Of a DNA stretch of 6,040 nt, positions 1-5,601 are shown piece by piece; the stretch's first letter is position 1, and the number at the start of each line of letters is the position of its first letter. The notes beneath the pieces are model-generated. The model saw nothing but the letters and a program-made list of their open reading frames with translations. It was not told where the DNA came from and did no database searches. The position numbers were made by a program, and so were the translations under genes. The stretch is from Candidatus Eiseniibacteriota bacterium (GTDB lineage Bacteria > Eisenbacteria > RBG-16-71-46 > JABDJR01), in contig JABDJR010000605.1 of NCBI GenBank assembly GCA_013003415.1, forward strand, positions 1 through 6,040, in the 5' to 3' direction.

Positions 1-1264
1 AACCAAGACGCACCGGCATCTCAAAATTGTCGCGCTGCAGCATGAGCCACTCGAGACCCAAACGCACGCTGTTGGCATCGTCCAAACCGGCATTGAAGGT
101 TTCGTCGCCAGAACCTTGCGTGAGCAAATACCCGAAGGTGGATGAGTCGGCTTCATCGGTAAAGAACAGGAAGGGCTCAAGGCTGGTACGGGTGATTTCC
201 GATTTGCTCCATGGGCGAATCCAGTAGTCCGCTGCCACCAGCAATCGGGAGCTCAGTTCGTAAGACATTCCCAAACCAATGGAGGTGGGAACCGTCATCT
301 CATGGTCTAGAGTTGCAACATTGATGCGAAAGATCGGCGCGTTGGGATCTTGAATCGTAGGCAGAGGGAACACGGTGGCGCTCCCATTCTTGAACTCCAG
401 GGTGTGTCCCAGGAAGGCGCTTGCTCCCAAAGTCAGTTTGCCAAAGTGCATCTTTGAGCCTAGATCGACATTGAACGAGCTGATGTCCTGCTGGAAGGAA
501 GTACCCCCTCCGGTCACCCGCTGACCAAAGACCGAGGCTCCGATTTCTGTGAGGTTGCTCAGCTCGCCGCTTTGGAAGTTGATGGCCAGACCTAAGTCAA
601 GCCAGTCCGCCATGTTGCGAGCTAATCCAATACTGATCGCGTCGTGGCTACCGTCGGGAGTGCCACCAACACCGGTGGTGGCGGGAATGTTGTTGGTAAT
701 GGGGCCGACCACCTCAAAACGGGTTTCCTCGGCCTGGAAGGTTGGCGACATGCGGCGATAGGCCAGAGCCGCGGCACCACGCTTTCCGAACACGACTAGC
801 GGTAAGCCAAGGCTGAGGTTTCGGTAGCCTGAAGAAAAGTTGGGGCTCACACGATAATTCTGAGTTTCAAGAGGTTGCCCCGCACCCACATCGAGACGGG
901 CGGGAAAACTTTTAACGCTTCCACCACCGGAAACAATGGCCATTTCCGAGGTCAGTTCCCAACGTCGCATACCCAACAAACCCGCCGGGTTCACCGACAT
1001 GTACTCCACGCCACCCTCGATCGCCAGTCCGGCTCCACCCATGGCGGTTGGCCGGGCTCCGGTGAGGTCGCGGTTGAGATTCAAGAAACCAAGGTAACCC
1101 TGCTCCCAGGAAGAACGTCCGGTTACGTTGAGGGTGTCGGTCGGGGTTTGAAAAGCCTGAGCCTGAACGCCTTCGATAGCGCTAAACAGGCAAACGGCGG
1201 CCACGACCAGAACCCCAAAGACACGGGCGACTCGGGTTGAGGTTGGATTTACCGCGTGAAGCAT
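1..1264 (-). CDS. Outer-membrane beta-barrel protein, OMPP1/FadL/PorV-like (3' end outside window)
   Basis: I translated this by hand from the minus strand: 421 residues are visible and the reading frame is open to the window edge, so the C-terminus is missing. The ATG at 1264 is preceded by GGAGGA with a 6-base spacer. Residues about 12-37 form a signal peptide: an Arg-containing start, a hydrophobic core (GVLVVAAVCLF), and an A-Q-A-type cleavage region near 35-37. The mature N-terminus carries the hallmark of FadL/PorV/UPF0164-type barrels, a 'P-T-A-M-G-G-A-G' stretch followed about 12 residues later by 'S-V-N-P-A-G-L'. The rest alternates short aromatic and hydrophobic strands with Gly/Asn/Ser-rich loops, and the last visible part (VRLGLEWLML, then MPVRLG) looks like the final strands, so perhaps a few dozen residues are lost. 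Family members are outer-membrane channels for hydrophobic compounds or secretion-linked barrels; the substrate cannot be read here. It lies 64 bases downstream of the lipoprotein gene and is probably co-transcribed with it. Family is fairly sure, substrate unknown. Confidence 0.85.
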   Translation of the reverse strand, partial: MLHAVNPTSTRVARVFGVLVVAAVCLFSAIEGVQAQAFQTPTDTLNVTGRSSWEQGYLGFLNLNRDLTGARPTAMGGAGLAIEGGVEYMSVNPAGLLGMRRWELTSEMAIVSGGGSVKSFPARLDVGAGQPLETQNYRVSPNFSSGYRNLSLGLPLVVFGKRGAAALAYRRMSPTFQAEETRFEVVGPITNNIPATTGVGGTPDGSHDAISIGLARNMADWLDLGLAINFQSGELSNLTEIGASVFGQRVTGGGTSFQQDISSFNVDLGSKMHFGKLTLGASAFLGHTLEFKNGSATVFPLPTIQDPNAPIFRINVATLDHEMTVPTSIGLGMSYELSSRLLVAADYWIRPWSKSEITRTSLEPFLFFTDEADSSTFGYLLTQGSGDETFNAGLDDANSVRLGLEWLMLQRDNFEMPVRLG

Positions 1265-1328
1265 CGAACTTCCTCCAAATAACAGGGTCGGCTGCCGAGC
1301 GAGGGACTTAGCCTAAGCGTGGCTAAAG

Positions 1329-1814
1329 CTACAGACGCGCGCCAAGAATGCTGCTGAGAATAAAAGTGGTGAATCCCCAGAAGACAGCTAACTTTGCCGT
1401 CTTCACTTGGTCGAAGGTTACTTCTTCGACGCTACGAATCTTGTACCTGGGAATTACAATTTGGGTCGTTTCGTCGCGCTTCTTGAGAACCGAGTCTTCC
1501 ATGCGCTCACGCTGCATTTCGAACTTGTCATACTCTTCTTGCACGTAGGCATTGGTCAGCACGATGTTGGGCGGGCCCATATCTTCGATGGTGGCCCGAT
1601 AGACACGACCAAAAGTTACAAAGGTGACGTCTTCACCTTCCGCAAAGCGACCTTTTAGTTGTTCGCCATCGCGAAAGGTCACCACCATTTTCTTGGCAGC
1701 GGAAAAATCATCTTCGTTGGATGAAATCAGCTTTGCACAGCCGGTTAAACCCATTGAAAGACTGACTCCAATAGAAACCAGAGCCAGATATACGAAAAGT
1801 CGCTTACGATCCAC
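1329..1814 (-). CDS. Small lipoprotein with C-terminal hydrophobic segment, function unknown
   Basis: 161 residues starting at GTG (1814). This start was chosen because GGGAGGA (1827-1821) sits 6 bases upstream and because it places an Arg/Lys-rich start (D-R-K-R) directly before a hydrophobic core and the lipobox L23-T-G-C26. A longer in-frame TTG start at 1880 would add 22 residues that overlap a terminator hairpin and spoil the signal peptide. Cys26 is the predicted lipidated residue; Ala follows, with no Asp inner-membrane retention signal. Residues about 43-85 are predicted beta-rich (VVTFRDGEQLKGRF, then YRATIEDM), about 90-113 is a charged helix, and 116-135 ends in 'I-P-R-Y-K-I-R-S-V-E-E-V'. 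This layout recalls small 'IPLSEI-SVEV...KT' type lipoproteins of diderm bacteria with no assigned function. Residues 139-158 are hydrophobic enough to span a membrane, which is odd for a lipoprotein. Probably first gene of an operon with the barrel gene. I do not recognise a specific family name. Confidence 0.8.
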   Translation of the reverse strand: MDRKRLFVYLALVSIGVSLSMGLTGCAKLISSNEDDFSAAKKMVVTFRDGEQLKGRFAEGEDVTFVTFGRVYRATIEDMGPPNIVLTNAYVQEEYDKFEMQRERMEDSVLKKRDETTQIVIPRYKIRSVEEVTFDQVKTAKLAVFWGFTTFILSSILGARL

Positions 1815-1820
1815 GGAGGT

Positions 1821-1827
1821 TCCTCCC
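1821..1827 (-). promoter_or_regulatory. Ribosome binding site deciding the GTG start of the lipoprotein gene
   Basis: GGGAGGA reads 5'->3' on the minus strand, with six bases before the GTG at 1814. It supports the GTG start over the upstream in-frame TTG at 1880. GGAGG is followed after AA by CCTCC, so the site can fold into a small hairpin (4-bp stem, GAAC loop) that would partly mask it. Confidence 0.7.
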
Positions 1828-1851
1828 ACCCATAGCCACTGGGATTGGGAC

Positions 1852-1878
1852 AAAAAAAGAACTGCTTCAGGGCAGTCC
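1852..1878 (-). terminator. Intrinsic terminator in the leader of the lipoprotein gene
   Basis: On the minus strand GGACTGC (1878-1872) pairs with GCAGTTC (1865-1859) across the six-base loop CCTGAA. This gives a 7-bp stem with one G-U pair. Seven consecutive T follow immediately (1858-1852), the canonical shape of a Rho-independent terminator. It lies 38 bases before the GTG of the lipoprotein gene and about 30 bases downstream of the -10 box of the predicted promoter. It may therefore act as a leader attenuator, end a short RNA, or stop read-through from the HD-GYP gene whose stop codon is about 177 bases upstream. Confidence 0.7.
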
Positions 1879-1906
1879 AAGGGGGGGTATTGAGTTGTGG
1901 TAACGC

Positions 1907-1935
1907 AGGATAGGAGCTTGGACCCAGACTGTCAA
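1907..1935 (-). promoter_or_regulatory. Predicted sigma70-type promoter for the lipoprotein/barrel operon
   Basis: TTGACA (1935-1930) matches the -35 consensus exactly. TATCCT (1912-1907) is a four-of-six match to the -10 box, and the spacer (1929-1913) is exactly 17 bases. Transcription would start near 1900, giving a leader of about 86 bases before the GTG at 1814. No other comparable promoter was seen between the HD-GYP stop and this gene. Position and spacing make it convincing, but it rests on sequence match only. Confidence 0.65.
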
Positions 1936-2005
1936 GGAGGCCTGGACATCCAAACGCATTGTGAGGGATTTTGGGGCTCTCGCCGAGGGTCCACAGGGTG
2001 AGGTC

Positions 2006-2034
2006 CGGGTCTCGAATCTGGGATTCGAAACCCG
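2006..2034 (-). terminator. Strong 13-bp hairpin after the HD-GYP gene; possible terminator without U-tract
   Basis: CGGGTTTCGAATC (2034-2022) and GATTCGAGACCCG (2018-2006), read on the minus strand, pair over 13 bp with a single G-U wobble and a three-base loop (CCA). Read as plus-strand RNA the wobble becomes a C-A mismatch, so the structure is best as minus-strand RNA. It begins 21 bases after the HD-GYP stop codon, which suits a 3' end stabiliser or terminator. No U-tract follows (the next bases are GGACCTCACC), so it is not a canonical intrinsic terminator. It could instead be an operator-like inverted repeat about 70 bases upstream of the -35 box. Confidence 0.4.
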
Positions 2035-2054
2035 ACTGAACCGGCTAAGCCTAT

Positions 2055-3509
2055 CTACATAAAGTACTTAGCAACATCAATGCCGACGCTCTCATCGTCC
2101 ACGGCACAGAGAATCTCATCGGGGACCGAGCCATTGGGACCCGGAATCGAGAGGTCGATTTCCGCCTGCTCAACCTCAATGCCTTGGCGGTTGGTGATGG
2201 GCTTTACGTGGGGTCGATGACAGAGGGTCGAGTCCTCGGACGCCTCGGTGACAACGGCCAGTCGGCCACTCTTCAGTTTTACCAAGGTGCCCACCGGGAA
2301 CACTCCAACCAAGTTTGCAAAGATCTTCACCAAGACGGGATCAAACTTTTTTCCCCCTTGGGCCAACATAAAAGCTAAGGCCTTGTCTCTCGTGACCGCT
2401 TTTGGGGTGTAGCAGCGTTTGGTTGTCATCGCGTCGAAGCAATCGGCAATTGCAACAATACGACCCACCACATGAGGTTTGAACCTGTTACGAACCGCCG
2501 GGTAGCCCGGAAGATCAGGATTGTAGTTCAGATGATGTTCAAAGGCCGCCATCATGCTTTTGAAAGCCAGGCTCGAAAGACCACGCATTTTAACAAGCTC
2601 ACGTACGCCGGCTTCCGGGTGGCGCTTCATGACTTGAATCTCCGCCGAATCCAACATGCCTCGTTTTTGCAAGATTTCGATCGGTACTTTGGTCTTCCCC
2701 ATATCGTGCATCATGGCCGCAACGCCCAACTCCGAAAGTTGGACTTTGCTCAAACCCAATCTCTTCCCTAAGGCTAAAGAGAAGATGCAAACATTCACCG
2801 AGTGATAGAACGTGTAGTTGTCATAGTCTTTGAGAGTGGTCATCCCCATGAGGGTGAACTCTTCTTCCATCATCAGGTCGACCATGTTTTGAACAACACG
2901 CTTCGCCCGGCGCAAATTGAGCCGCTTGTTGAGGTGGGCACTGGTCAAGACCGCTCGAGCCACCGTGACTGCCTTGAAAAAGGCCTTCTTAGCACGCTCC
3001 TTTCGATCCATGTCCACATCGCTCGGAAGGTCATTCTCATCTTTGACGATTATCACCTCTACCGGGATGGTCTTTTGCTTCATGGCTCGATTGATACGAT
3101 CCACTACATTTTGAGGGTCCTGAGCGACCTCATCTTCCGTGGTCAAGAGAATCGACTCCAGAAACGCTTCCACTCCTCGACGGTTCAGTTCTCCGTCAAA
3201 GAGCACACTTCCCAAGCCTCGTGATTGAAGCTCGAAAGCAAGCCCATCAAACATGGTGCGACCTAAGGCATCAACTTTGAGTCGGACATCGTTCACAAAG
3301 AGAAACTCGGAATTGACGTGAAGCCCGAATTCTCCAAGAACGGACAGGATCTTGTTGCTCGCGTCGACAAATGACTCGATCCCCTGGAGGCTGGCCTCGT
3401 TGGACCAACCGTGAGAGCGAATCGTCCGCATCGTCACATGAAAGGAACGAACAAGCTCGTAGCCTAGGGCCTGTATTTCTGCGTTCTGATTTTGCGCTGG
3501 GGCGTTCAT
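2055..3509 (-). CDS. HD-GYP domain protein, probable cyclic-di-GMP phosphodiesterase
   Basis: 484 residues. The ATG at 3509 overlaps the stop of the upstream HEAT-repeat gene by one base, with AAGGAGG (3523-3517) seven bases ahead. Residues about 13-122 form an N-terminal domain that also occurs in the upstream protein; 165-230 is a helical connector. The HD-GYP domain spans about 231-400 and retains the expected metal ligands: H236, H268-D269 (in H-D-M-G-K), H297 (in R-H-P), H325-H326 and D356 (in A-D-C-F-D-A-M). The position four before H236 is Tyr232, not the Glu seen in trinuclear-type enzymes, suggesting a binuclear centre (inference). The GYP loop reads HHLNYNPDLPGYP, lacking the usual E and D-G and two residues longer than the usual HHExxDGxGYP. 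Residues about 401-484 form the extension ('P-V-G-T-L-V-K-L') common after this HD-GYP type. No membrane segment or signal peptide is seen, so it is cytosolic. Known members hydrolyse cyclic-di-GMP; activity here is inferred from intact ligands. Confidence 0.9.
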   Translation of the reverse strand: MNAPAQNQNAEIQALGYELVRSFHVTMRTIRSHGWSNEASLQGIESFVDASNKILSVLGEFGLHVNSEFLFVNDVRLKVDALGRTMFDGLAFELQSRGLGSVLFDGELNRRGVEAFLESILLTTEDEVAQDPQNVVDRINRAMKQKTIPVEVIIVKDENDLPSDVDMDRKERAKKAFFKAVTVARAVLTSAHLNKRLNLRRAKRVVQNMVDLMMEEEFTLMGMTTLKDYDNYTFYHSVNVCIFSLALGKRLGLSKVQLSELGVAAMMHDMGKTKVPIEILQKRGMLDSAEIQVMKRHPEAGVRELVKMRGLSSLAFKSMMAAFEHHLNYNPDLPGYPAVRNRFKPHVVGRIVAIADCFDAMTTKRCYTPKAVTRDKALAFMLAQGGKKFDPVLVKIFANLVGVFPVGTLVKLKSGRLAVVTEASEDSTLCHRPHVKPITNRQGIEVEQAEIDLSIPGPNGSVPDEILCAVDDESVGIDVAKYFM

Positions 3510-3523
3510 TAGGCGGCCTCCTT
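3507..3523 (-). promoter_or_regulatory. Ribosome binding site and TAATG stop/start overlap coupling HEAT and HD-GYP genes
   Basis: On the minus strand AAGGAGG (3523-3517) lies inside the end of the HEAT-repeat gene. Seven bases later TAATG (3511-3507) joins the TAA stop of that gene to the ATG of the HD-GYP gene with a one-base overlap. This arrangement favours translational re-initiation and roughly matched production of the two proteins, and it leaves no room for a separate promoter between them. Confidence 0.75.
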
Positions 3524-5497
3524 CTCGGAAGATTCCCTACCCTCGAGTCGGCGGAGAGCCGCTTGGGCCGCGCCTCGCACAAGTTTGGATTTGTCTTTGC
3601 TGTAGCCTTCGAGAATGGTGTGGATGTGAGGGTTTCCGGTCCAGCCAAGGGCCTCGGTGGCACAAGCTCGGAGCTCTTCAAGTTGGGCGCGCTTGAAGAG
3701 GGACTTCTTGTTAATCATGTCGGTAAAGTAGGGCACAAACTCATCACCACCGGCCACGGCCAGAGCGCGCAAGAACGCCTTCTTTTCGTTGAGACTGCGA
3801 TCCCGAAATTTTCTATCTTCCACCGTTTGCAGAAGTACACCGATCCCCATCCGCCCCGCCTGACCTAAGCTGTTGACTGCGGCAATACGAATCTTGGGAT
3901 CGGAGTCTTCCAAAGCGGCAAGAATAATGTCGCCGGACTTTGCGAAACCGATCTGGACCAAAGCGCCGAGGGTTGCGCCTCGCACATCAACGTTGGGGTG
4001 GCGCATCATGTTTCGCAGAGGAACCAGAGCTTCATCGTTCTGGGTTGCTCCCAAAACCTGCACGATATCTTTCACCATGCGTGGGTCCGGGTTTTCCAAA
4101 TAGGGAATCAGAAGATCAATGCGGTTGGAGGCCGCTTTGGAAATGGCGCGAAGCATCTTTTCACGCGAGGTCTTCGACTCCACTTCGATCAGCATGTCAC
4201 AAACGGCGGTGAGAGCCTCGGGAGGTAACGCCTCCACATAGTCTTCGATAGCGTCTCGCACATCGATCAGACTTGCATTGAGATGACGGACGATCGCAGC
4301 GCAGTTTTCCTGACTCCAACCCTGGGTCAGGGCTTCGTCTAGCCCCTGCTTCATTTTCTCGTTGAGATCATCCCGCTCAGAACGCATTTCGCGAAGCATG
4401 CGCATGAGCCCCGCCGCCACATAAATGCGACCATCTCCGATCAAGGATTCCATGGCCTGCCCGAGAACATTTACCGTCTCCAGAAAAGAAGCGGTTTGAT
4501 CGTCGAGATAGAGGGTTTCCAAAATGATGACCAGAATCTCATCCAACATATAAGAGGCGTGCTCTTCACGGTTGGCTTCTTCCATCACCCGATCTCGATC
4601 TTCGGTGGGAACTCCAAACAGATTGGTTTCGTTGTCCGCGAGCCGCGAACGGATCTCTTCGGCGAACTCGTTCGCCATGACTTCATTCTCTTCTGCCTCA
4701 AGATCGTGCATCTCAAGGTCAATGAAGTTCATGTATTCCGTCCCGAATTCCTCGGGGACGGGATCGTCCGGGTTTTCGAGATCGAGAATGTCATCGACGG
4801 CAATGCAGGCGATGTGCTCAAACTCTCGATCCCACATGAGAGTGACAAGGTCCTCTTCTCCGGTCTCCGCATTCTTGTTGCTGCGGTGACAAACCTCTAG
4901 GAAGCCCGCGACTTCATCTTCTTCTAACCCTTCGCGGAAAGTGATCTCGCGAATGCCGTCCCAAAAGAAGCGCCCCGGTATGGAATCTTCGCGGTCGAGT
5001 TGCTCCAGAACAGTCTCCCCTTTATAGAAGAACTTGGTCTTTCCAACCGTAAGTCGAACCTCGCTTAGTTCATCAAAGGTGGCGTCAAATTCCTTGGCCA
5101 GGACTTGAGTGAAGCGCAAGCACATGGGGTTTTCGGGAGGATAAAGCTGAGTGGCTTTGACCGCCTTCGCAAGGGCACCAACCAAGGCCTCGACACGCGC
5201 AACGTCGGGGGGGAGATCGCCACGCTCTTCCTCATCCGACTCGGTGGCAAAAACCGGAGGCGGATCTTGTCCGACTCGATTGATGTTGAACGTAGGCTCA
5301 AGCACACTTTCGTCTAACGGCGCCTCCTCAAGTTGAGGCGCAGTACCGTCAACGGCAAACGCGTCACGAAGTCCCTCTGGTTCGTTGGGTTCGAACCAGG
5401 CACTGGGTTCTTCATGGTTTACTTCATTGGGCTTGACACACGAGTCCTCGGAAGAAGCCGGTGCCTCATCCCGAGGACGCTTTTCGCCCTGATCCAT
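3509..5497 (-). CDS. HEAT-repeat protein with the same N-terminal domain as the adjacent HD-GYP protein
   Basis: 662 residues from ATG at 5497; GAGGG lies four bases upstream. Residues 1-100 are rich in Glu, Asp and Pro and look disordered. About 98-245 is a globular domain: helices (VEALVGALAKAVKATQ, then Y-P-P-E-N-P), strands (RLTVGKTKFFYKG), then 'F-F-W-D-G-I-R-E-I-T-F' and a 'G-L-E-E-D-E-V-A-G-F-L-E' helix. It aligns to the start of the HD-GYP protein. About 255-455 is a charged alpha-helical region. About 460-655 carries five or six HEAT-like helix pairs, recognisable by the repeated pattern of 'P-x-x-x-V-R/K ... A-x-x-x-L-x-x-x-G' (for example near 470, 501, 533, 612 and 638). HEAT arrays are protein-binding scaffolds, and no catalytic motif, signal peptide or membrane segment is seen. 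Tight coupling to the HD-GYP gene suggests it is a regulatory partner in the same cyclic-di-GMP module. That role is inference; the repeat assignment is firm. Confidence 0.8.
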   Translation of the reverse strand: MDQGEKRPRDEAPASSEDSCVKPNEVNHEEPSAWFEPNEPEGLRDAFAVDGTAPQLEEAPLDESVLEPTFNINRVGQDPPPVFATESDEEERGDLPPDVARVEALVGALAKAVKATQLYPPENPMCLRFTQVLAKEFDATFDELSEVRLTVGKTKFFYKGETVLEQLDREDSIPGRFFWDGIREITFREGLEEDEVAGFLEVCHRSNKNAETGEEDLVTLMWDREFEHIACIAVDDILDLENPDDPVPEEFGTEYMNFIDLEMHDLEAEENEVMANEFAEEIRSRLADNETNLFGVPTEDRDRVMEEANREEHASYMLDEILVIILETLYLDDQTASFLETVNVLGQAMESLIGDGRIYVAAGLMRMLREMRSERDDLNEKMKQGLDEALTQGWSQENCAAIVRHLNASLIDVRDAIEDYVEALPPEALTAVCDMLIEVESKTSREKMLRAISKAASNRIDLLIPYLENPDPRMVKDIVQVLGATQNDEALVPLRNMMRHPNVDVRGATLGALVQIGFAKSGDIILAALEDSDPKIRIAAVNSLGQAGRMGIGVLLQTVEDRKFRDRSLNEKKAFLRALAVAGGDEFVPYFTDMINKKSLFKRAQLEELRACATEALGWTGNPHIHTILEGYSKDKSKLVRGAAQAALRRLEGRESSEKEAA

Positions 5498-5601
5498 AGT
5501 TCCCTCGACAGTCCTCTAAAATCCTCGTAACACAAACGCGTCCTTAAGGTTGTCGGCTGCATGGAGGGACCGGCTGAGGCGGGGGTTGGGAGGGGCGGAG
5601 T
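5498..5601. other. Intergenic gap between aldolase and HEAT-repeat genes
   Basis: A 104-base spacer rich in C on the transcribed strand in its upstream half. I found no convincing -35/-10 pair, no terminator hairpin with T-tract and no small gene. CGGCTG occurs twice as a direct repeat about 17 bases apart, which I judge incidental. Whether the HEAT/HD-GYP pair has its own promoter here or is read through from the aldolase cannot be decided from sequence. Confidence 0.4.

Larger units (their letters stand above)
1815..2054. other. Intergenic regulatory region between HD-GYP and lipoprotein genes
   Basis: 240 bases without a convincing gene. In minus-strand order it holds the 13-bp hairpin (2034-2006), the TTGACA/TATCCT promoter (1935-1907), a run of seven C on the transcript (1887-1881), the terminator hairpin with T-tract (1878-1852) and the ribosome binding site (1827-1821). 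There is no ATG-initiated leader peptide in the predicted leader, and no tRNA or named riboswitch was recognised. Confidence 0.6.

Noticed and set aside
875..1240. Plus-strand open frame of 121 codons
   Set aside because: It lies antisense to the outer-membrane barrel gene, whose signal peptide and family motifs are clear. The plus-strand product has no recognisable motif or ribosome binding site.
1288..1326. Two short inverted repeats between the lipoprotein and barrel genes (TCGGCTGCCGA at 1288-1298; TTAGCC/GGCTAA at 1308-1326)
   Set aside because: Stems are only 4 to 6 bp with no T-tract on the minus strand, so neither is a convincing terminator. The two genes are more likely co-transcribed.
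1815..1880. N-terminal extension of the lipoprotein from an in-frame TTG at 1880
   Set aside because: The extension would be encoded across the terminator stem and T-tract, has no ribosome binding site, and would place the signal peptide about 25 residues inside the protein. The GTG at 1814 with GGGAGGA and the lipobox 26 residues later fits far better.
2002..2035. T-arm-like sequence (GGGTTTCGAATCCC on the minus strand) suggesting a tRNA
   Set aside because: The pairing is a simple extended hairpin with a three-base loop. The expected T-stem register gives mismatches, and no acceptor stem, D-arm or anticodon arm can be found around it.
3371..3868. Plus-strand open frame of 165 codons across the HEAT/HD-GYP junction
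   Set aside because: It is antisense to two well-supported genes and runs straight through their stop/start overlap. Its low-complexity Gly/Arg/Ser content carries no family signal.
4496..4900. Plus-strand open frame of 134 codons
   Set aside because: It is antisense within the HEAT-repeat gene and shows no domain; it is a by-product of that gene's codon pattern.
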